Made by a program: the position numbers and the translations under genes. From contig CM046878.1 in the NCBI GenBank assembly GCA_025667525.1, positions 77,727,696-77,791,695 of the forward strand: 64,000 nucleotides of DNA. Direction: 5' to 3'. Below are positions 1-15,239 of the stretch, in pieces; within the stretch, counting starts at the first letter, position 1; every line of letters starts with the position of its first letter. The notes under the pieces are model-generated. The model made no database searches and was not told the origin of the DNA. It saw only the letters and a list, made by a program, of their open reading frames with translations. The DNA is from Glebionis coronaria (lineage: Eukaryota > Streptophyta > Magnoliopsida > Asterales > Asteraceae).

Positions 1-179
1 GAAGAAAATCATCCACTGTATTAAATAATATAAGCTAAATATGACCCGGTTTATTACAAGGAGTAATCAGGGACATGGAATTGGAAAAGTGGGTTGTCCA
101 ATTTAAATTGCTGTAGCGTCGCCATCTTCAGTTCAGCATCTATGATCGTCGGACTTCCTACAAACCAACTGACTTGTTA
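1..179. other. Left edge, no gene seen
   Basis: Unassigned AT-rich sequence. It adjoins the tandem-repeat ORF on the minus strand, and no start, splice pattern or element terminus is visible. Confidence 0.5.
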
Positions 180-494
180 TCAATCTTGTTCTATCACTGG
201 ATGGTAAGTGCCAATTGGAACATAGGTGCTAGAATCTTTCACCGTAAAAGATTGCTCTAGCTCAGTGATCAATGAGTTTCTTATAAACAAGTTGTTGTTT
301 TCCATCACCTGACTAAGAGCTCCAATTGGAACCTGGCTACTACAATCTTGCTCCGTAAAAACTTGTTGCACTACAGTGGTCAGTTGAGAGTTTATAAACG
401 AGTCCTTGTCTTTGAACATTTGACTATACGCATCACGTGGAACCTGAGTGATAGAATCTTGCTTCGTAACACGTTTTTGCATATTTGTCGACAT
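180..494 (-). CDS. Unrecognised ORF with about 2.5 internal tandem repeats
   Basis: I do not recognise this 104-residue frame. It is built from a repeating unit of about 38 residues. The unit begins with T-x-(Q/K)-D-(S/C)-S/I, runs through (Q/Y)VP(R/I)-(D/G), and ends in a hydrophobic stretch such as TELEQSF or TTVVQQVF. Two units are complete and a third is cut short by a stop. The regular spacing shows amplification of a coding module, so this may be an exon of a larger protein or a decayed copy. No transmembrane segment or catalytic motif is visible. The ATG is simply the first one in frame, and I see no promoter. It could also be a fragment captured by a transposon, like the other gene pieces in this window. 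Confidence 0.3.
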   Translation of the reverse strand: MSTNMQKRVTKQDSITQVPRDAYSQMFKDKDSFINSQLTTVVQQVFTEQDCSSQVPIGALSQVMENNNLFIRNSLITELEQSFTVKDSSTYVPIGTYHPVIEQD

Positions 495-1214
495 TTTTTT
501 GGAGAGTGGACCTGTATTTCTGAAACATTAAGAAATAAACGGTTAACTCTCAACTTCTACTATAACTAAGAATCAAATACTAAAGTAGCACTAGTATGGC
601 AATAGAACTATTGAAAAAACAAGTGATACATTTAGAAAAAACAGACTGATACATCTCACTTGTTGATCATCGACGCAAAATCTTTAATACACACACATTT
701 GAAACTATTGATAAATCTCACTTGATGATGTAGAAGATCATGATACATCATCAACTATTTACTGAAACCATACTAAGGGTTGCCACTCAATTTCATAAAC
801 GAGTATAATCACGTCGATATACGACAGTAATCCCATTAGAAATCGAAAAACAGTCGTCTCCGGCAAGTGAACGTCATTCCAATCAATAAATGTAATTCGA
901 AGATGATCGCAGGATTCACTCTTACCTGTAGTAAAACAACAAAATATATAACCATGTGTATCGTGATGTCAGTTTCTTATGATAATCGAACGAGCTCGAT
1001 TCCGGACAAGAAACATGATGGAAACAACTCGACAATGAGTTACACGCGCCTTAATTTGATGCCAATAGCAAAAGAATTCATTCACATGTGATTACTTGGC
1101 ATGCTTATTATAACTTCCAAAATGAACCTAGATACTTTTTTTAGCATCTTATATTTACTAAAAATAGAAAGTCGCGAGAATTAAAACGAACCTGTAACGA
1201 ACAACCCAAAAAAA

Positions 1215-1285
1215 TCACACTGGTTGGCACCATCTCCTGACCCTGTGTCGCATTGGTAATTCAGGTGGGCTTCCGTCCAAACAAA
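1215..1285 (-). pseudogene. Possible pectin acetylesterase exon fragment
   Basis: On the minus strand a pyrimidine-rich tract ending in CAG at about 1286 is followed by codons for CLDGSPPE. After a one-base frame change, YQCDTGSGDGANQC follows. Plant pectin acetylesterases (CAZy CE13), secreted enzymes that remove acetyl groups from cell-wall pectin, have a conserved N-terminal segment of the form VCLDGSPPxYHxDxGxGxGANNW at the start of an exon. The match covers about 25 residues, is frameshifted, and lacks the following GGGWC segment. I see no catalytic Ser, Asp or His region nearby. The family name rests on this one motif. Confidence 0.35.
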
Positions 1286-1289
1286 CTGC

Positions 1290-3465
<2,176 letters not shown>

Positions 3466-3919
3466 CGAGTTATATGCAGAACTCATTTTAGGTGTAGAAC
3501 TCTACAGAACTATTTTGGACCAATAGAAAATTAGTATTATTAAATCTTTTTATTTAATTCAAAAGGGTAAAATAGTAAAACAAAATTTAAATTTTTTTTA
3601 ATTAAAAACATTTTTAAAATTCCTTAGTTTTTGGAATTTCAAATTTTTTATTTTTTTTATTTTTTTAGCATTGATGTTCTAAGATATATAAAGTGCATAT
3701 ATGTTTTTTTATATCGTAACTCTACGTATGTTTTTTTCATATCGTAAATCTACGTATATGATTTTACATGCGCTTTGTTTAACAAGTTAATTGCATATAC
3801 TTTTTCGTGTATGTTCTTTGATATTAAAAGTTTTAAACCAAAAAACTAAAATTTTTACATATTAGTCTTTAACAAACTAACACTCAGTAAAATAAATAGA
3901 ATAAAATACAAATTATCAA

Positions 3920-4290
3920 CAAACATAAATGCAAGCCTTCCAAAAAGGTAAGTGCATGGCTAAAAACATTAATGCACGTCTTCCAAAAATATAAGTGCAC
4001 TGATAAAACATTAATGCACACTTTCCAAAAACATAGATGCGCAGTTAAAAACATTAATGCACATCTCTCAATAACATATGCACGTCGCTCAAAAACATAT
4101 ATGTACGCCTCCTAATAACATATATGCACACGCCTTCCAAGAACATGTATGTACGTTGCAATTTCTCATCAAATTCGTGGAGCATATTAGCATATCTTCC
4201 GAGAACATATGTGCACGTTGTACTTTTTTTTTATCAAATTTGGTTGAACATGTGTGCACGTCTTCAGAAAAACATTTATGTTCGCGATCA
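3920..4290. repeat. Degenerate minisatellite inside the 2 kb TIR element
   Basis: Imperfect units of about 40-50 bp contain ACATTAATGCAC (near 3967, 4008 and 4052), each followed by a TTCCAAAAACATA-like segment. Later units drift to ACATATATGCACG-like forms. Short plus-strand frames here are by-products of the repeat. Confidence 0.65.
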
Positions 4291-4954
4291 CCTCATAGAA
4301 GTCAAAATTAAAGCATGAAAAATATAATTCCTGCCAAAAAAAATAAAAATAACTTATTAGTCATATTACTTAACATAAAATTATTTCAATTAAATGATGA
4401 CACTTCTATATTCAAATCAAACTGAAGATACCCAACTGTATACATCTATGGCTACATTTAATTTAGCCACATCCACGAAGAACAAAAGGACAAATTAACC
4501 ATTCAACAATTTATATTACAAACTATGTGTTATTCAGATTTTAACGTAGCTTATGTTATTGCGTCTTAGTAAAGTGAAAGAAAAACATTAAAAACATAAC
4601 CATAAAAGTAGATCTATCCTACTTGATGATCATTAAAAAATTAATGCCTGTACATTTGCTTTATCTTTACATCTTATAGAATAGGCCATTGATAATCCAT
4701 TATCAGATGTCACATAAAAAGTATAAATAATTTGTATAAAAACAGATCAGAGGGAAACACCTTTTAAAAATTCAAAGACCATGAAATCCAAACAAATACA
4801 AATATGAATTTTTATTTAATTTGATTTATCAAATCAATACAAACCTTAAATCACGCAACAATTCCTATTTCTTCTAAACAAACGATGTGCAATCCCCGAG
4901 CACTGCAAGCGTAAAAACACCACTGCCGACATAGTCTTCGTCGCCATCATCATC

Positions 4955-5035
4955 CTCCTTCGACACGCCGTCGTCATCCCGTCGTCATCCTCCTTCGACA
5001 CGTCGTCGTCATCCCGTCGCCATCCTCCTTTGAAA
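4955..5035. repeat. Short tandem repeat rich in CGTCGTCATCC
   Basis: About two copies of a 35-36 bp unit with the core CATCCTCCTTCGACACG followed by CGTCGTCATCCC, plus a partial third. It is GC-richer than its surroundings, which suggests a non-native insert in the element. Confidence 0.65.
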
Positions 5036-5438
5036 TCCCACCTTCGTGATCATAGCAGTTTTTAACTTGTTCTTATGATGTCCAATGAAACCTCAGAGAG
5101 AATGGCTAGGGTATGTGAGATGAGGAGTAGTTTTGTATTTTTTAAGATCTGATTTTCATTGGGCGGCTAGGGTTTTTTTACAGAGGAATAAGAAAAATGT
5201 GTTGGAGGTTATTAGGTAAATATAAATGAGAAATTAATGGATGGGTGTAAGGCTAAAAATAAAATAAGATTTTTAATAAATGACCATGGTGCCCTTTTAT
5301 ATTTATCAGATTTATTTTTGATTTTCTTTTATTTACAAATATGCCACATTTATTTTTAGCCTTTGATCAACTCATCAAATGACTTAAAATGATCCAAAAT
5401 AGTTCTACACTAAAAATGAGTTCTGCATATAACTCTTA

Positions 5439-6184
<746 letters not shown>

Positions 6185-6354
6185 TTACATTATATATAAC
6201 AGGAGGGAAATGCCACATAAGCAGTCATTAATCCATGTCATCAATTTATTTTTAACAATTTTCGAAATTAAATTAGTTCAATATTTTTTAACAATTTCTG
6301 ATTTATTTTTTTTAAATTTATGGTATTTTAAAATACCGAAAATAGATAAAAATT

Positions 6355-6430
6355 TGCCTTCTCCAAGAATTGAACCCGGCTACTTTAGTTCATAAAGAAA
6401 CATGCCTACCACCAGATAATAATAGCAGAT
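6355..6430 (-). other. tRNA-like A/B-box module, decayed
   Basis: On the minus strand TGGTGGTAGGC resembles a pol III A box. About 34 nt on, GGGTTCAATTC resembles a B box. I cannot fold a full cloverleaf, so this is not a functional tRNA. A related module occurs in the same orientation about 265-310 bp into Helitron D. Confidence 0.35.
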
Positions 6431-8820
6431 GTAGCATGTTTCTAAAAACTAAATATATAAATCAACATTAGAATTTTTTTTGAAGTCACACTATGTAAAT
6501 TGAAATAAGGCCTAATTATTAAAGTAAACTATCATAAAACAAAAAAAAAACCATAAGCAATCTGAAAGTCTAAAACCCAGATTCGACATCATCTCGATCA
6601 AGCATAGATTAGCCACCCGTCTACTATTCGTTTCCCCAAAATCCTAAACTCAACCCCACGAAAAAAAGTATACACATGAATCATCTGTTCTTCGTTCTCA
6701 ATTCGTAAAAAAGGACCACTTTTGTATATATTAATGATATTAATCTTTTGTTTGTTCCGAGGCTCCATATTAATCATTCATGGATGACGTTACTTTACAA
6801 ATAAAAAATTTCTCTAGCCTTTTGTTTTTTCTACTTTGAAGTAAGAATCAAAAGCACATAAGACTTGATAAGAACCCAAGGATGATCTCCTGCCTGTCGA
6901 CTAACATATTCATGGTGAGTGGACTTTTAACTAATAATTTGACTTCGGCCAATGTTCTATTCGATGGTATTATGAGATTTATGTATACATTGATTGATTT
7001 TATTTTCCTTTGTATGAGAAGGATAGAACAGGTTGCCAAGACCTGAGCAGCATAGGTGGAACACGCACGATGTGGTGACGAAGGTAATCCCAACTCACTA
7101 TCTTCATTTACGCTCTTACCTGAATTATGTGTTCTAAAAATGTGTTAGGCTTGTTGTTATCACCATATATATACTTTAAGAAATTTGTAAAGTGAGAAAG
7201 AAAAAGGTTTACATCCAAAAAATTTGTTTTTTGTATTATTTGTATCTACTTAATATAAGCAATATACATCACAAAAAAGATTTACAATTGATTGTATTAG
7301 GAACTCCTTCTGTCGTTGAGATATGTATAGGAAAGAGAAGTTTTGGTATTTCATGGGGCTTTATAAGGGATCACGGTGGCATAAAGCATAGCGAGGATCA
7401 GATTGTTATGTATCTGGATTGGTCAGTCATGTTTGATATATATTGTATTCGTGCTTCTCATGTTTGATATAAATTTTGTGTTTTTATTCTTAAATTTTCA
7501 ATCTTTTGTTTATGGCGTGTAGGTGTTAGTATTCAAACTCGCGAAAAAGTTGTTGTAAGCTGTTATTCATCTACTTTCTATTGTTTCTTTCTTATTGATT
7601 ATCGAATATTTAATCTTAAGTGCTTCAACATATCTCACAAATACACATCTTAACATAGCTCAGAAACAGTTCTTAGTACAAAGTGAGGTAATCTTGTATC
7701 AACGCTGAGAAAATTAATATAAGTGCACTTTCGTTTGGAAGTTTGTAACCGAATTATCTGTCCATGTCGTGTACTTTTCATGTTCACCTGATCTACTTTA
7801 TTTTTAGCCTTAGGAGATCTTATATACAAATGCATCATTATCTTTGTTGAGAAAATACATTAAGGAAGTTTTCATATATGCGAGGTTAGTGTGCAAACCA
7901 AAATGGCCCAAATATTGATGTTTAATATCCTATCACCATTGTTCTAGAATCACGGTTGCTAAGGAGCTCGATGTGTTTCCTTGAACGTATTTGTCAACTA
8001 ATTGTGTTTCTTCTTCTTTCCTAAAAACCCGTGAAACAAAGTTATCTGCATTGGGGATTCTAGATTTTCACAAACTCAAACTTTGAGTTATTAGCATATT
8101 TACCCAAGTAAACATTTTCACCTTATGATAACTAATAAGCAATCTCAAACGCACTCTTAAACTGTATTTTTAGACCTATGATACGTTGACTTAGTGTATT
8201 ATCGTTACACCGAGTTTTAAAAAGTATTTTAGTCGCATTGTTCAAATAATTGCTTTTATTTTAATCGCATTGTTCTTGAGAAAAGTTAGAGCCTATTACT
8301 AAGATAGTTCATAGTGGTACCTGAACAAATATTTCATGGAACCTATTCGTTTACTTTGATTTGATGAAATGTTGAGTAGAGGTTTTAAGGCTCAAAGCTA
8401 TGATTTATATTGGCACCTTCCACCAGAGCTTCAAGCAAGCGACATTCTTTTGCCTTTTTCTCCTTTTTCTTCATGTAATGTTATAATGTGTTAACGATTT
8501 CAATGTTCTGTGGCGACTGGCAAATTGCTTATATTTTAACTTTTGGAGTTGTTTAAACTTTTGTTTGAACCACTATTTTAAACTACAATGACTATTACAG
8601 AAATAACAAAGTTGTCCCATCCTAAACACACTTTTTTTATTTCTAAACAACCAATGTAGAATACCTGCTCGAACTAGCTCTGCTCCACCAAACTTGGATG
8701 ACCAGAAACAGGCCCATGTATATAGCTACAATTTGTCTCACACATGCATGTTGCTAATATGGTACTTATATATAGCTGAGCTAGGTGAACGAAATACGAT
8801 CTACCTGAAAACCAACTGCA
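6431..8820. other. Helitron interior, no gene recognised
   Basis: Contains short frames of 60-90 codons on both strands and some exon-like stretches (for example near 7290-7460, plus strand, with motif GKRSFGISWGF). None belongs to a family I can name. Probably degraded captured host DNA. Confidence 0.45.
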
Positions 8821-8821
8821 A

Positions 8822-9145
8822 TTGTTGGAACAAGAAGATATATGGCGTGATATAAGAACTCGATTCATAAGTGATAGCTTGCTAAAGTATGTTGCAGGAA
8901 GCAACTCAGCAGGTAAAACGAAATTCTCACATTTGAAAACGGTATTTGTTATTATGTTTGGCGATGTAGTGTTTGTGACCGAGCCATGTTTGGTCATAGA
9001 CCAAGTGCCTGATCCTCAAGTTATGAACAAAGTGGCATTCATCCTCTGTCTAAGACAGATTCATTACTCAAATTACAGACCGAGTAACTACTCTGCGGGC
9101 TATAGACCGAGTGATTACTCAGCTAATTATACATCGGGAAATTAA
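8822..9145 (+). pseudogene. Unrecognised C-terminal exon with RPSxYSAxY repeats
   Basis: An open stretch of about 107 codons ends in a natural-looking C-terminus: NY, then RPSNYSAGY, then RPSDYSANY, then TSGN and a TAA stop. At DNA level the repeat is a 27-bp unit present twice (9077-9130). Tyr/Ser-rich low-complexity tails of this kind occur in some RNA-binding proteins, but nothing here identifies the family. The upstream part has no recognised domain, and the first ATG is probably not the original start. It lies about 750 bp upstream of the PRP8 scrap in the same Helitron, so it may be another captured exon. Confidence 0.3.
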
Positions 9146-9888
9146 AGTCATGCGAATACTAGATATGTTACTCTTCAATGGTGTACCTCCATTTCTTTTA
9201 CATTTTGTGATATATCATATATATTAAGTTACTGTCTTAAGAGGCTTCATTGACCCGAGCCTATAGAAGATAGAAAACGTAAGACATGACATGTTGTTTA
9301 ATAATAACTTGACACATCAGTAAAGTTTTCAAACTGTATCTGACTTGAGAAATCATATAGATCTATCTAAACTTGCAGCACCGACGTTGTCTAGCCAAAC
9401 TGAACTAAAGAGGAATTTAAAGAGGGAGCTGCAATGATCGTTGAGTCCGTGCAAACTTTTGCAGCAAGTAACAGTGGCCATATTTGGCAAATTTTCAACC
9501 ATCTAATTTACACCTCATATGGGAACAAGTCATATTGGTCGGAATGGGTGGAACTTGAAATTCACTCAAATTCTATTTTCAGTTTCTCATTCAACATTTG
9601 CAAATCCATTAAGCTCCTTTTCAATGGCTTATAAGCGTATTAGGTTGATTCTATGACCTAAAATAGGCCATGATCTTTGCTCATAAGACATTAGAAACGA
9701 GTTTTTTGGGTTCTCAAATCTTCAGTAGCACACAAACCCTATAAGTAAGCTAATCCAAACACCCTATTAGTGGGTCCGTGAACCATGTTAATTTCTTTTC
9801 CATGGACTTGATTTTATTATATCGTGACAATGTTTAATTGGTTATTGTTTGTCAACGAGTTGATGGAATTGTTTGCATCCTTTTTAGG
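9146..9888. other. Helitron interior, no gene recognised
   Basis: AT-rich sequence with one 66-codon frame (9434-9634, plus strand) of no recognisable family. Confidence 0.45.
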
Positions 9889-10226
9889 ATATGGAAGATC
9901 TCTCTCATTCAGGTCTTTCGTGCTCACTTGTGGCAAAAGGTCCATGAGAGAGTGGTGATGGATCTTTGTGAATTTCTGGATCAGGAGTTGGATGCACTAG
10001 AAATCTGGATTGTGTAGAAGGAAACAATCCATCCTAGAAAGAATTACAAAAAGAACAGCTCATGCGCTGGCGTTCTTCTGTTTGTTGCATGCTGAGTCCA
10101 AGGATATCTTTGATCAGAAAGCAATTAACATGTACTGGATTGATGTGCATCTTCGCTCGGGTCATTATTATTCTTATGGACAACACGATATACAACATGT
10201 CTATCGATCCTTCACCACATGTAGCT
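9889..10226 (+). pseudogene. Captured fragment of spliceosomal factor PRP8
   Basis: Prp8 is the large U5 snRNP protein that scaffolds the spliceosome active site. From about 9910 one frame reads [18 protein letters not shown], then [31 protein letters not shown] and VLLFVA. A second frame gives AESKDIFDQKAINMYWIDV, and a third gives MDNTIYNMSIDPSP. All three blocks lie in the order found in the highly conserved central part of Prp8. The piece is dead: an in-frame TAG replaces a Gln codon before KETIHP, about 11 residues are missing between the first two blocks, and two frame changes follow. It covers roughly 110 residues of a protein of about 2300. It sits inside Helitron A, so capture by that element is the natural explanation. 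Confidence 0.82.
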
Positions 10227-13200
10227 TAATGTATTTACTAAATTGTATTTCGCGATTATTACATTCTCGGTCATAAAACTGAAAAAGATGCTGTTGAAAT
10301 TGATGTGAAAAGTGTCATGTGAAATAAGAGATAGTAACACATATATTGGTTAGTTATTACATGTCAGGTAAAATATCTTTCTTTAAATAACTTTTCAAGT
10401 GTCATACTGCCTTAAGTTTCATTATACAAGAATATTTAGTTCCATTCAGGTGGTCAATGCAATAATTGACCATTTTAATTTTGTTTCCATATGTTCTTAG
10501 TATGTAGTAGTTGTGTTTAAGCATCTAACTTTTACCATAGAAATATTTTTAATCAAAGTTTCGTGTTTAATTACTTATGGTTTATTTATGCAATGTCCCA
10601 TTCTCATTTGATAGTATGTCAAAGCCAATGGATCATATAGAAATGTGAGACAACGAGCCTCAACCTATAATTGTAAAAACTCAGGATGTAGCTTTTGTAT
10701 CTTTTTTTACTTGTGATTTTTCTTTTTCTGTTTCAAGGTTGCGCTAAAGCTCCTTAGTTTTTGCACGTTCTACAGCAGTAAGACGCTTCTTGTCTAAATC
10801 TGCCCTTGGTAAATCATCTTCTTTTGCTGTAAACTTTTTGTTGTAAAAGAGAAAATATTTAACATATAAATATGCTTCCAGAAAAGGTGCGTAGGAATGA
10901 AGATCTGCAAGGGAACCTCTTCTAATTCTAGCCAACAAGCATGTAACCCCCACCTTGGATAAAAAAAATTACACGAGCAGAAAATACAAAGTCTTGGAGG
11001 CGAACTTAGAGAAGCTGCTGGTATTGAGGTTTGTCTTTTATCAATAGTTGTATAGCATTGGAGTTGGGTTAATAAAGTCCATGAGCCAGCTAGGCATCAT
11101 TCTAAGCTCTACATGCATTCATGCAAAAAAAACCCAATCTAGGAGAGCAACTTGAGCAAGAAGTTTTGTTTCAGGATTGATTTTAGTTGCAAAAGCCTGT
11201 AGCAATGATGTTCCAAGGTACTCTATCATGGACGAAATGAATTCCTTGAATACCATTGAAATATTATAACTATATATACATAGGTCGAATTCTGGATGTC
11301 TAATTGTGCTTTATTGAGAGAAATTATATACAAATAGTTTTGATACTATAATTGCATTCGCACACTTTGATTTCTTTCACTGTCAAAGTCAACATAAATA
11401 AAGAGTGGTGGAGCGCCATTTATACAGTTTGGAATCATAAGACGTTGCTGCATTATGGAGTCAAAAACCCTTAGCTGATAGAGAGCAGCTGATCGTACGC
11501 AAATGTTAAAAATTCTGCTAGAGACGACATCTGCTAGGCTCTTGGTTCACTAGGCTTTGATGATTATTCACAAGCCATTTCCCACTACTTTTATAACCAT
11601 CGAGAGTTTGAAAGAGAACGAGGAGTATCAACTGCTGTTGTCTCCTCATATGTAGAATTAGCATCAAACCACACTAATTCACCACCAGAGTTCAGATCTA
11701 ACACTAAGAGTACTAAACTTTATACATCGGTGAGATTTTTGCCTTTCGTATGTCAAGATGAAGATTAGAAAATGATTTTAGAGACTTGGGACTAAATAAT
11801 AAGTGTGTGTATGTATGTCTTCCAGCCTTCCTATTTAGCAAGTCACAAACTTCACAACTTTGTGGTCAATACATTTCTGCTTTTTGATTCACCATACTTA
11901 CAACCATCATTTTCTTGTGACACTCGAACCAAGAAACTACTTTTCCATACTTTACATTCAATCAACCAAGAAGTAACACAAATTAACCCTAATAAACAAG
12001 CGCCACAACCAACAATAGACAAAAACAGAAAACCACGAGCTAACAGTAAACCCCTAACGGGTTAAGGTTTATACTGTGTATTATTGTATTGAAATTCAAT
12101 TCGTTTAAAAGGAAAAGGGTTAATAGGTTTGCCCCTAAATTATATGTATCTCTGTTTAAGTATAGTCTTTTAAACGAGTAATAACGATACACAACCATTC
12201 TATGATCTTCCATTCTATCAAATTTACATCTGGATATTGACAATGATACATGGACATTATTGTTTGGCTAATCTGTCTATATTATATTTCGACTATATTC
12301 AATCTTAACTCCGATCTTAATCACAAACCTAAAATTAACAAACCTAACTTCAAACTCAAAAATAAAATAAATAGGTTTAATTTAAGTCATTAGATCATAT
12401 TTCCTAATTGATCTCATCCATCCATCTTTTTTAATAAACTTTTCTAACGATTTTTGTAACAACTTTTGTAACAAACAATTCAAAAAACTTTTTTTTAACT
12501 CAAAATATCTTTTTATCTGTTTATTTTTTTATAATCTAACTTCAGTATATTTTTTAAAACTTCATGCTCTTTAATTTAACATCTATTTTAATATGTTTTT
12601 GTTAAATTTTAGTTTTTTTAATTTTATTGAGTTTATTTTAATTTTCTTTAAAAAAATATAACTTTAATTTTAATTTGAATATCAATTTGCTGGGTTAAAA
12701 TGTAACTTTGTTTGCTAAAAAAATAATTATCAAATACCCGTCGATACATTACACGATTACCATGCTAATAATATACAATACATTTTTTTCTGTTATCATA
12801 GTTCACGAAGATCATCCAAATAACAAAGGTCGGAGATATCATGATAAAAGATCTATAGTTATAATCTTACGTAATAATTAGCCAAGTATGGTTACTAGGT
12901 AAAATAGTTACCTTTAAAAATTGTTGCAATATCTTGCTTCTGTTGGTGACTATTTTTTTGATTTTTCAAAATGTCATGATGTGCTAATTATATGCCACCG
13001 TTGTGTTATCATGGTAACAACATAAATATATAAACTATACAAATTGCCGATACTATAAAAAAATTAAGTGAATATTTCGTATATTTGGCCTGAACACCAT
13101 TTACTAATAAATATAACACGTAAAAAACAAAGTTACGTTACAAATACATATAATTATATCGCAAAAAAAAACCCCGAAAAAATCAAAACCTAACCGGATC

Positions 13201-13920
13201 TCACAAACCGGGTAAACCCGGGTCGCTTCAAACCCGGCGGGTCACATCAGGTTTCTAAAATATAAGACCTTGGTCAATTTGACCTATTTTCAGCTGAAAC
13301 CGATTCAACCAGTTGTACCGGTCAGGTCGATATGGGTTTCAAAACATTGATTTTTATTTATTGGTACTATCTCTTTTATTATGTTTGACGTTATTCGGTT
13401 TAAACTTTATTGCAAATTAGAAGTTAAAATGTGTTGGATGTCCATTCATGCATCTCCATTAAAACCCGAAAATCATTCATTTTGATCACGTTAAAAAGTA
13501 TTTTGTGTTGCGTTTTGCATGGGTGGAACTTATAGTCTTATATTAGTCTTGAAGCTAAATACACAAAATAAAAGACTAACATTGTTTACAAAGAACTTTT
13601 ATTTTATGCTTGCGGATAATTACTAACTTTTTTCCATATTAGATGAATATAATATTCATTTTTTTGTTGAATTTAGTAAATAATTTGATATGTTTATAAC
13701 TGATATACCTTTACTTAATTATTTATCAAAAACAAGCTCGCCTATTAAGCAAATCATAATAATTTCTAAAATTTAATGAAGGATAATAGTTTCTAAATGC
13801 ATCCAATTAACAATTATATTTCTTTTGTTTTAACTTCTAATGCTCTCTATGCTTAAGTGGATTTGCTTTTTTAGTTTTTGCTAACATCTACGATTAGTAA
13901 CTGTTTTTATGAATATGAAC

Positions 13921-13924
<4 letters not shown>
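10227..13924. other. Helitron interior, no gene recognised
   Basis: Mostly AT-rich, with homopolymer-rich stretches from about 12250 to 13150. A minus-strand frame at 10744-10953 includes EAYLYVKYFLFYNKKF and could be an exon scrap, family unknown. A GC-richer patch at 13190-13350 contains CCGGGTAAACCCGGGT and ends GGGTTTCAAAACATTG, which resembles a hAT-type terminus, but no partner end was found. Confidence 0.4.

Positions 13925-13999
<75 letters not shown>
13925..13999. repeat. (TA)n microsatellite, about 75 bp
   Basis: TA tract inside Helitron A near its 3' end. Confidence 0.97.
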
Positions 14000-14003
<4 letters not shown>

Positions 14004-14507
14004 GTAACCGTGATTTCCGACCCAAAATAAAAATAAATATTGTATAATAAATAAAGAAAATGCTAACAGCAGCCTCCGTAGGGTTGTCGATAACAATAAT
14101 TGTTTTGCAAAATATGTTATAATTAAGACATGCTTCGCATTTTTCGCTAATATAACCAATATGAAGTGTGAATGAATTTGTGTGTTCGAAAATATAATAA
14201 GTTGTTAATGATTTTGAATGAATGAGAATGATTTTATTTGGACATTATACATTGTCATAAAACAAAGTTTAAATTGTTAACAACTCTAAGAGCTGTTGTT
14301 AGCAAAAAATCATACATAAAATACCTTTTAGCTATACAGATAAACATTTATATAATTTAAGATGCATTTGATTGATATTATGTCAGGCTAGAGTTTTGAT
14401 GATAGTTAATAATTACTTTGTGAGTTATATATAAGTTTCAAAAAGATACTAATATATACAAATAAATATTAACAAGACAAAAAATATAAACGAAAATAAG
14501 AAGTCGT

Positions 14508-14526
14508 ACCCGTCCATCGGACAGAT
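14508..14526 (+). other. Helitron A 3' hairpin
   Basis: ACCCGTCC, loop ATC, then GGACAGAT. The right arm differs from a perfect partner at two positions (G to A). It is followed 8 bp later by CTAG and a host T. Helitron C carries the unmutated version. Confidence 0.75.
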
Positions 14527-14537
14527 TTTGCCACTAG

Positions 14538-14603
<66 letters not shown>
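14538..14603. repeat. TA tract between two Helitron 3' ends
   Basis: A short TATGTATA lead-in and then pure TA to 14603. The 3' terminus of Helitron A (CTAG, 14534-14537) lies on the left and the 3' terminus of Helitron B in opposite orientation (14604-14607) on the right. Confidence 0.95.
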
Positions 14604-14604
<1 letters not shown>

Positions 14605-14613
14605 TAGCTTCGT

Positions 14614-14634
14614 AACCCGCCCAACGGGCGGGTT
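14614..14634 (-). other. Helitron B 3' hairpin
   Basis: Perfect 9-bp stem with 3-nt loop, followed on the minus strand by the CTAG terminus. The adjacent GGTTCGATTC looks like a pol III B box but has no A-box partner or cloverleaf. Confidence 0.78.
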
Positions 14635-15239
14635 CGATTCTTAAATCGTTTATTGATACATCATTTGTCTATCCACTATATCGATAGGCAGTGGGACATA
14701 TAGATGTCAGTGTGATAAACCATTTTTTAGAGAAATAAACTTCGATAGTGTTTCGCTTGGCCTATCCAACGAACGGGTTATGCTCTAAGTTAATCTTTGG
14801 ACGGACACAAATCTAAAGATTAGATACAGTTTGTAAATATTTTTTAAAACCAATGTTTAAAACGTTGGTTGGAAGTGAACAATATATAAGTATGGGTGTT
14901 ATAAAACCGTCTGTATGTTTGCTGGTTGTTTCATCTTCATTATATGCAATCAGTTTAACGAAATCCATTTCATTACACACCATTTAAAACATTTGGTGAA
15001 CGTCTCAAAGTCAGTGTTCTCATTTTGTAGATATTATGAATCTATAGGGAAATCATTAGTTATTTGGACACGTGACGCAAATATGAGTTTCATATAACGA
15101 AAAGAACACATGGGAAATTTGATTCATTGAGTTTTTATTTGAGGTTTGAGAGTTGGAGATGGGACCATTTGGTTAAATAGCGCAAAATAAAAAAAGAAAA
15201 GAAAGTTATCAATATGGAATGTATTGGATAATAAGAGTA

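Noticed and set aside
13190..13350. Possible hAT element ending GGGTTTCAAAACATTG
   Set aside because: No matching opposite terminus or target duplication could be found, so I did not call an element.
14631..14640. GGTTCGATTC resembling a tRNA T-loop
   Set aside because: It is part of the Helitron B hairpin flank. There is no A box, no cloverleaf and no acceptor stem.
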